Below are positions 59,527-64,000 of a stretch of DNA of 64,000 bases, in pieces; position 1 is the first letter of the stretch, and every line of letters starts with the position of its first letter. This DNA is from an uncultured Desulfovibrio sp. (lineage in GTDB: Bacteria > Desulfobacterota > Desulfovibrionia > Desulfovibrionales > Desulfovibrionaceae). Position numbers and translations under genes: made by a program. The stretch lies in assembly GCA_910587035.1 (NCBI GenBank), contig CAJUMQ010000003.1:1-64000 (forward strand), given 5' to 3'. The notes below the pieces were generated by a model. It was not told the DNA's origin. It saw only the letters and a list, made by a program, of their open reading frames with translations, and ran no database searches.

Positions 59527-60507
59527 ATGAACAAAGTTTTAGCCCAGGATGAAGTTGATGCCCTGCTCCGCGGACTTTCCGGCGGCGAAATAGAAAGTGA
59601 ACAGGATATCCCGGTTGATGAGGAAGGGCTCACCCCCTATGACATAGCCAATCAGGATCGTATTATCCGCGGCAGAATGCCGGTGCTAGAGATTGTAAAT
59701 GACCGTTTTGCCAGGCTCTGCACCAATGCCCTTTCCAATGCCGTGCGCAAACGTGTGGAGCTAAATCCCATATCCATCGACATGACCAAGTTTGGCGAGT
59801 TCATGCGTGGCCTGCCAGTGCCCACCTCCATAAATATCTTTAAAATGGATCCCCTGCGCGGCAATGCCATCATGATCGTGGATTCGCGACTTGTTTTCGC
59901 GCTGGTGGAGAATGTTTTTGGGGGCGCCGGCTCACAGCCCAAGATTGAAGGCCGCGAATTCACCCGTATTGAACAGGCTGTGGTGGATAAAATCGTCAAG
60001 ATAGCGCTGGATAACATGGAGGAATCCTGGCGTCCCGTGCATGATGTAAAGCTCGAGCTGGTGCGCAGCGAAATCAACCCGCAATTTGCGGCCATTGTGC
60101 CCCCAAGCGATGTTGTGGTGGTCATCACCTTTGAGGTGGAGCTCGATACCTCCCTTGGATCAATGATCATCTGTCTGCCCTATGCCACCATTGAGCCCAT
60201 TCGCTCCAAACTGCATGCAAGTTTTCAGACGGAAAGGCTTGAGGTGGATCATATCTGGGTTTCGCGCCTCAAGGAAAGGCTGCTGGAGACACCAGTGGAG
60301 CTGAAAGTCCATTTTGGCAACACAACCATCACAGGCAACCAGCTATTGCGAATGCAGGTTGGCGACGTGCTGGTGCTGGATACCGATGTGGAGGATCTGC
60401 TGACTTGCACAGTGGCCGGAGTCAAAAAATACCAGGGCATTGCTGGCACAGTAAAGGCCATGAAATCGTTCCAGATTATCAAGGAAAATGAACCGCAATT
60501 CACATAG
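59527..60507 (+). CDS. fliM: Flagellar motor switch protein FliM
   Basis: A 326-residue FliM. The N-terminal MNKVLAQDEVDALLRGL holds the CheY-P binding peptide. The middle domain starts about residue 45 with NQDRIIRGRMPVLEIVNDRFARL and includes VFALVENVFGGAGSQPKIEGREFTRIEQ; the C-terminal SpoA-like domain includes VELKVHFGNTTITGNQLLRMQVGDVLVLD. It forms the C ring and reverses rotation. The ATG at 59527 with AGAGG ahead is chosen over an upstream frame. It is not next to the other flagellar genes in the window. Confidence 0.95.
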   Translation: MNKVLAQDEVDALLRGLSGGEIESEQDIPVDEEGLTPYDIANQDRIIRGRMPVLEIVNDRFARLCTNALSNAVRKRVELNPISIDMTKFGEFMRGLPVPTSINIFKMDPLRGNAIMIVDSRLVFALVENVFGGAGSQPKIEGREFTRIEQAVVDKIVKIALDNMEESWRPVHDVKLELVRSEINPQFAAIVPPSDVVVVITFEVELDTSLGSMIICLPYATIEPIRSKLHASFQTERLEVDHIWVSRLKERLLETPVELKVHFGNTTITGNQLLRMQVGDVLVLDTDVEDLLTCTVAGVKKYQGIAGTVKAMKSFQIIKENEPQFT

Positions 60508-60651
60508 CGACATGACAGGTGCGCAAAACATTATAAATAAGCATAGGTTTATTGGAAATAGACATATGTCACCGGCTGCGGGAGCGGCCATGTCCACCAA
60601 TAGCGGACAGCCAAACCGCGTTTTGCTGTAAATCGCCAGGCCTTGCGGTTG

Positions 60652-60685
60652 AAATTGGGACAATTTCCACTGATACATTGCCATA
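60652..60685 (+). repeat. Intergenic repeat family, copy F
   Basis: Shared with 44356-44388: AAATTGGGACAATTTC then an ACTGATACATTGCCAT stretch, 31 of 34 aligned positions identical. GAAATTG and CAATTTC form a short inverted repeat. It lies between fliM and the RRM gene. Confidence 0.6.
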
Positions 60686-60692
60686 AAAATAC

Positions 60693-60737
60693 GCCCGCCA
60701 TGCGGTTTTATCCGCAATAATGGCGGGTGCATTTTTT
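60693..60737 (+). terminator. Rho-independent terminator after fliM
   Basis: CCCGCCA and TGGCGGG pair, with inner GCGG/CCGC pairing, followed by GCATTTTTT. It lies about 190 nt past the fliM stop, so it may end a long 3' UTR. Confidence 0.7.
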
Positions 60738-60894
60738 GCTGTCTGTCTTTTTTTAACTTTTCGCCTGTTTTTTCCTGATTATCCCTGTTGACAAGGTTGC
60801 AAAAGCATGTTCTTGTCAGTTATCGAGACGTGTTCCGGCAATCAGTTTTGTCGGGGAGAACACGAATTTATTGGTTTTTTTGAGAGGGTGTTTC

Positions 60895-61161
60895 ATGTCC
60901 AAGTCCATTTATGTCGGGAACCTGCCTTGGGCGGCAACCGAAGAGGAAGTGCGTGATTTGTTTGCGCAGCATGGCAATGTGTTGAGTGTAAAGCTCGTCA
61001 GCGACCGCGAAACTGGCCGTGCGCGCGGTTTTGGCTTTGTTGAGATGGAAGATGCCGATGCGGACGGCGCCATCGAAGCTCTGGATAATTTCAGCTTCAA
61101 TGGCCGTACCCTTCGCGTCAACGAGGCCAAGCCAAGGGCTCCCCGCCAATCACGTTACTAG
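60895..61161 (+). CDS. RRM-type RNA-binding protein
   Basis: An 88-residue single RNA recognition motif protein of the bacterial cyanobacterial-type Rbp family. RNP2 is SIYVGNLPWAA at the start and RNP1 is RGFGFVEM (about residues 41-48), followed by the conserved ALDNFSFNGRTLRVNEAKPR. These small proteins bind RNA and are often cold-inducible. GAGAGGG lies upstream of the ATG at 60895; the frame opens 8 codons earlier. It has a terminator of its own. Confidence 0.9.
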   Translation: MSKSIYVGNLPWAATEEEVRDLFAQHGNVLSVKLVSDRETGRARGFGFVEMEDADADGAIEALDNFSFNGRTLRVNEAKPRAPRQSRY

Positions 61162-61223
61162 CCGTCCGGCTCCCCGCATAAAACCTTCAGCAAACGCATT
61201 TAGGGCGGGGTCAGTTTTCAAAC

Positions 61224-61258
61224 ATGGCGCTGGATGCTTCCGGCGCCATCCTTTTTTT
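61224..61258 (+). terminator. Rho-independent terminator after the RRM gene
   Basis: ATGGCGC and GCGCCAT pair with a 12-nt loop and are followed by CCTTTTTTT, 62 nt after the stop codon. Confidence 0.8.
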
Positions 61259-61425
61259 AATCCCTTGTATAAAAACGGAAACCGGCAAAATCATGACAGC
61301 CCTATACAAGGGTTCTGGCAGCCATGGCTGTCAGAACTCAAGCCATACATATTTTTGACTGCCAAGCCTGCCTAAAAAACCAAGGTGTCACTGTAACCTA
61401 ATGTAATTATAGAATAAATTTTCAT

Positions 61426-61441
61426 TGGCAACATATTTGCA
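61426..61441 (+). promoter_or_regulatory. Sigma-54 promoter before the YbjQ-like gene
   Basis: TGGCAACATATTTGCA matches the sigma-54 consensus very well (TGGCA then TTGCA, with GG and GC 10 nt apart). It lies 78 nt upstream of the ATG at 61519. Confidence 0.65.
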
Positions 61442-61518
61442 TCCAATATGGCAAAACTCAGCAACTTTTACAGCCGCGGGCATGCAGCCTGGCCTGTGAA
61501 AATATCCAGGAGGAAGCC

Positions 61519-61935
61519 ATGTTCTTTTTAATGGGGAATGACAAGAAAAACCGCAAATCCGAAAAACCAGGCAAGCCCACCGCTGACAGCATTCGTGTGC
61601 GCGAAATTTTCCAGACTGGCCGCTTTCCCGTTGTGACCACCCATCAGGTTGAGGGGAGACGCATTGCCAAGGTCCTGGGTCTTGTGTGCTGCAGAGGATT
61701 TGATTCGGAGGAGGCTTTTTATGGCATGGCGGCCAGAGCCATGAAAAAGGGCGCCCAGGCCATTGTGGGCTATAGCGAAAATGTGGCTTTTCATCCAGAT
61801 GGCAGCAAATATTTTACATGCTATGGCACAGCCGTAATGTTTGAATACGATCCGGCCGACCCGGAAACACTGCCACTCATGCTGCAGCAGAGATTCCGCG
61901 AGCGCAACCAGGAATTTTCCGAAACCTTTGCCTGA
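61519..61935 (+). CDS. YbjQ/UPF0145-like heavy-metal-binding-domain protein
   Basis: A 138-residue protein with a basic Lys-rich N-terminal tail (residues 8-20) before the UPF0145/YbjQ domain. Family motifs are PVVTTHQVEGRRIAKVLGLVCCRGF and GAQAIVGYSENVAFHPDGSKYFTCYGTAV. YbjQ proteins form pentamers or decamers and may bind metals; their role is unclear. GGAGG 5 nt before the ATG fixes the start. A very good sigma-54 site lies upstream, which makes it unusual. Ends at a bidirectional terminator. Confidence 0.85.
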   Translation: MFFLMGNDKKNRKSEKPGKPTADSIRVREIFQTGRFPVVTTHQVEGRRIAKVLGLVCCRGFDSEEAFYGMAARAMKKGAQAIVGYSENVAFHPDGSKYFTCYGTAVMFEYDPADPETLPLMLQQRFRERNQEFSETFA

Positions 61936-61964
61936 TTGCTGGTCAATATATGTCCTTTGAGAAC

Positions 61965-61996
61965 ATGGAAAAATGCCCTTCGGGGCATTTTTCCAT
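61965..61996. terminator. Bidirectional terminator
   Basis: ATGGAAAAATGCCC and GGGCATTTTTCCAT pair around a 4-nt TTCG loop. A and T runs on both sides allow stop of the YbjQ-like gene and of the DUF3829 gene. Confidence 0.85.
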
Positions 61997-62007
61997 TAAT
62001 AAACAGG

Positions 62008-63114
62008 TTATCTGCCATCCGCTGGCAGCATATTGGCTGCCCTTGCAAATTCGTTATAGGCCACCTGGCATCTGTTAAAAGCTGTTGCCAGCTCCCTTTT
62101 TTGGCGATTGTGAAAGCCTTCATCAAGAGCTGTGCGCAAGGTGTCAACATAGGCTGAACCTGTCCTGAGAAAAGCGCGATACAGCCTCTCAAGGGATGGC
62201 GGAGCAGGAAATGGCGGCTTGCCGCCATGAATGATCAACTCCGCCATGCTCTGGCAGATGGGCGCCACAATATCTCTTGTGGCCGCGCCGCTTTTTAAAA
62301 GATTTGCCACCTGCCTGCCCTGGGCAAGAATTTGCCTGGCTGTCAAAATCTGTCTTTCCAGCGGATCGCCGGCAATAAGCGCGGATTCTGCCTCCTGCGC
62401 CCTTTTCTCCACTATGCCGAGCCACGAATCCCGGGCCTTGATAAAGCTGGCATGTTCATCACCCAGTTTTGCGCAAATTTCCCTGCCCTGCCTGCCATCA
62501 TCGCGAATGGTGTCATCGCGTATGTATTTCTCAAGATCCCGATAATGCCCAAGCATGTTGGCAAGAGCCTTGTCCATGGCCAAAAGGGCGCTTGCCATAT
62601 CCTCCGCTTCCTGTTTGTCAAACAGTCCCTGCTCCGGCTCCATGGCCCTGGCATCTCTTTTGCGCCCTTTTATACGCGGGGAGGGCGGAAGTTGCCAGTT
62701 GAGTGCATAAATATCGGCATTATGGCGCAGAATCTCCGGCAAAGCATAATATCCTGCCGAAAAAATACCCACCGCCCGGTTTCTGAATGCCAGCAGCCTG
62801 GCAGCTGTTTCGCGTTCCTCCACGCTAAGCGCTCGTTTGTCCTGCCCTAGCCAGGGCGCCTTGGCCTCCGGTGCTGGACTGGCAACTTGCGTATCAGTCT
62901 GCCCATCACCAGCGGCCGGTCTGGGTTCTTTTTGCGAGGCAGGTGCAACCGGGGTGATATCATCCTTCTGTTGTGTTTGCTGCTTTTGTTCAGCCTGTTC
63001 TTTGGCGGAATCGCAGGCGTTTATAAACATAAATCCTGCAAACAGAATTGTCAGAAAAATGAAACGGCATAAAGGAAAAGGGTTAGCCCCCTGAACAGGG
63101 CTGTTTTTAGACAT
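62008..63114 (-). CDS. DUF3829 (YiiG-like) lipoprotein
   Basis: A 368-residue lipoprotein. The signal peptide is LTILFAGFMFINAC with lipobox INAC, Cys about residue 34. A Gln-, Lys- and Pro-rich spacer (SAKEQAEQKQQTQQKDD) joins it to a DUF3829 helical domain (about residues 105-360) with HASFIKARDSWLGIVEKRAQEA and NEFARAANMLPAD at the end. These lipoproteins are of unknown function. ATG at 63114 has AAGG upstream and overlaps the end of the HAD gene. Frame from 63132 is longer, with no better site. Confidence 0.78.
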   Translation of the reverse strand: MSKNSPVQGANPFPLCRFIFLTILFAGFMFINACDSAKEQAEQKQQTQQKDDITPVAPASQKEPRPAAGDGQTDTQVASPAPEAKAPWLGQDKRALSVEERETAARLLAFRNRAVGIFSAGYYALPEILRHNADIYALNWQLPPSPRIKGRKRDARAMEPEQGLFDKQEAEDMASALLAMDKALANMLGHYRDLEKYIRDDTIRDDGRQGREICAKLGDEHASFIKARDSWLGIVEKRAQEAESALIAGDPLERQILTARQILAQGRQVANLLKSGAATRDIVAPICQSMAELIIHGGKPPFPAPPSLERLYRAFLRTGSAYVDTLRTALDEGFHNRQKRELATAFNRCQVAYNEFARAANMLPADGR

Positions 63115-63745
63115 GAGCCTTGATCCAGTCATTCAGGGGGATCAGATCATCGCTCCAGGGAAAGTCTCCGCCGCGCCACTGCGAACCGACCCCATAGAAA
63201 TTTGTACCAACTGCCAGGGCCGCGTCGCGATCCGTCACAGCATCGCCAACCATCAGCGTCTCGCCGGGCAAAACCCTGGCATCCTCCGTGACAATGATGC
63301 GCAAAAGCTCGGCTTTTGGTGGGGGCGACCCGTAGATGCCATTGAAATAACCGGCAATGTGCCTTTCTCCCAGCACAAGATTCAATTCCTCCCTGGGCGC
63401 GCCGGAACAGACATACATGGGTAGTTTGCCATGCCACATTTTCAGAGTTTCAACGGCTCCGGGGATAAAGTCGCAGCGGCGCACCTCATCCAGGGCATAC
63501 TCGGCAAATTTTCGGCCCCATTCTTCATTTTCGGCAGGTGTTATTTCCCTGCCCAGTATCTCCTTGAAAAACCAGGCGAATTTCAAATATCTGCTGACTC
63601 CGCCATGGTAGGAGTGATAGGCCACAAGCCTGTCCGCCGCCGCCCTGCCATAGGGCTCGGCCAGTCTGGCAAAGGCGCGGGTTTTAACCGGAACACTGTC
63701 CAGCAACACGCCGTCACAATCAAAAGCAAGACATTTTAATGCCAT
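63107..63745 (-). CDS. HAD-family phosphatase (phosphoglycolate-phosphatase-like)
   Basis: A 212-residue HAD hydrolase with a helical cap. Motif I is LAFDCDGVLLDSVP (residues 5-18), motif II is YVCSGAPREEL, motif III is PPPKAELL with the catalytic Lys, and motif IV is MVGDAVTDRDAALAVG. This pattern suits a sugar-phosphate phosphatase of the PGP/beta-phosphoglucomutase group. GGAG 6 nt before ATG 63745 supports that start over the longer frame at 63757. The next gene upstream is an acetyltransferase. Confidence 0.85.
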   Translation of the reverse strand: MALKCLAFDCDGVLLDSVPVKTRAFARLAEPYGRAAADRLVAYHSYHGGVSRYLKFAWFFKEILGREITPAENEEWGRKFAEYALDEVRRCDFIPGAVETLKMWHGKLPMYVCSGAPREELNLVLGERHIAGYFNGIYGSPPPKAELLRIIVTEDARVLPGETLMVGDAVTDRDAALAVGTNFYGVGSQWRGGDFPWSDDLIPLNDWIKAHV

Positions 63746-63765
63746 TTGCAACTCCATTTACCAGT

Positions 63766-64000
63766 TCAGCGCCTTCTGCCAATTTCATGAGCCGGCACAC
63801 CGCCAACTATTGAAAAAGGGGCCACATTGCGTGTCACCACCGCGCCAGCGCCAACAATGGCCCCACGGCCAATGCGCACATCCGGCGTTATGACGCAATT
63901 GGCGCCAATCCAGACATCATCTTCAATTATCACTTTTCCCCTATTATGGCCTTGTCTCATTATAGGCACATCGGGCACATCAAAGCGATGATTGGCTGCC
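63766..64000 (-). CDS. Hexapeptide-repeat O-acetyltransferase (C-terminal part, cut by window edge)
   Basis: At least 78 residues of the C-terminus, open to the window edge. AANHRFDVPDVPIMRQGHNRG matches the NeuD/maltose-acetyltransferase pattern NHxxxxxxxPIxxQGH. VIIEDDVWIGANCVITPDVRIGRGAIVGAGAVVTRNVAPFSIVGGVPA is a left-handed parallel beta-helix with hexapeptide repeats (I-G-x-x repeated). It moves an acetyl group from acetyl-CoA to a sugar. It probably modifies a surface polysaccharide. The N-terminus lies outside. Confidence 0.85.
   Translation of the reverse strand, partial: AANHRFDVPDVPIMRQGHNRGKVIIEDDVWIGANCVITPDVRIGRGAIVGAGAVVTRNVAPFSIVGGVPAHEIGRRR

Overview
The window looks like chromosome of a sulfate-reducing deltaproteobacterium of the Desulfovibrio group (Desulfovibrionaceae). 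The evidence is gene content: a Tat-exported periplasmic [NiFe] hydrogenase (29907-33077), a TmcC/TmcB-type cytochrome b plus CCG-domain iron-sulfur pair (8778-11444), an L-lactate permease (56539-58227), an enlarged YeiH-type putative sulfate exporter (16351-18081), RNase J, a CarD regulator, a polar flagellum, and cobalamin genes. Base composition is moderately GC-rich except at the left edge and around an insertion-sequence fossil. No genome was compared, so the genus is an inference.

Layout. 1-3352: surface-polysaccharide genes on the minus strand (HAD protein, GT4, AT-rich GT2 cut by the edge). 3863-4569: two small envelope proteins. 4677-8628: argJ, asnS, MFS exporter. 8778-11444: Tmc-like respiratory pair. 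11741-12667: DUF5655 nuclease-like protein. 12695-16117: corrinoid/iron ABC transporter coupled to cbiL. 16351-20672: sulfate exporter, CgeB-like glycosyltransferase, DUF523 and small envelope genes. 20835-20988: tRNA-Asp and tRNA-Val. 21075-25772: tolQ-tolR-tolA-(extra TonB-domain gene)-tolB behind a strong promoter that carries a perfect palindrome. 26174-34570: TolC protein, RNase J, hydrogenase hynB-hynA plus its protease, second TolC protein. 35381-44193: flagellar genes fliK-flgD-flgE downstream of a coupled GT9/CgeB/FapA set. 44435-50989: STAS protein, a FolC-M18 aminopeptidase fusion, a YcaO-TPR protein and a METTL-type methyltransferase, with prmA divergent. 51020-53968: tpx, rho, carD. 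54245-55561: frameshifted thpR, decayed IS5-family element, tRNA-Pro. 56539-61935: lactate permease, exported protein, fliM, RRM protein and a YbjQ-like protein; fliM and ybjQ-like have good sigma-54 promoter matches. 62008-64000: DUF3829 lipoprotein, HAD phosphatase and a partial sugar acetyltransferase.

How parts fit together. Lactate permease, hydrogenase and the Tmc-like complex belong to lactate and hydrogen respiration. The Tol genes, two TolC proteins, several lipoproteins and exported proteins are envelope functions. The flagellar genes sit beside glycosyltransferases, which suggests glycosylation of the flagellum or of surface polymer. The most unusual block is the overlapping set METTL methyltransferase / YcaO-TPR / FolC-M18, next to prmA, which resembles a protein-modification locus. 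A family of short, hairpin-rich, MITE-like intergenic repeats occurs at least six times and has not been named here.
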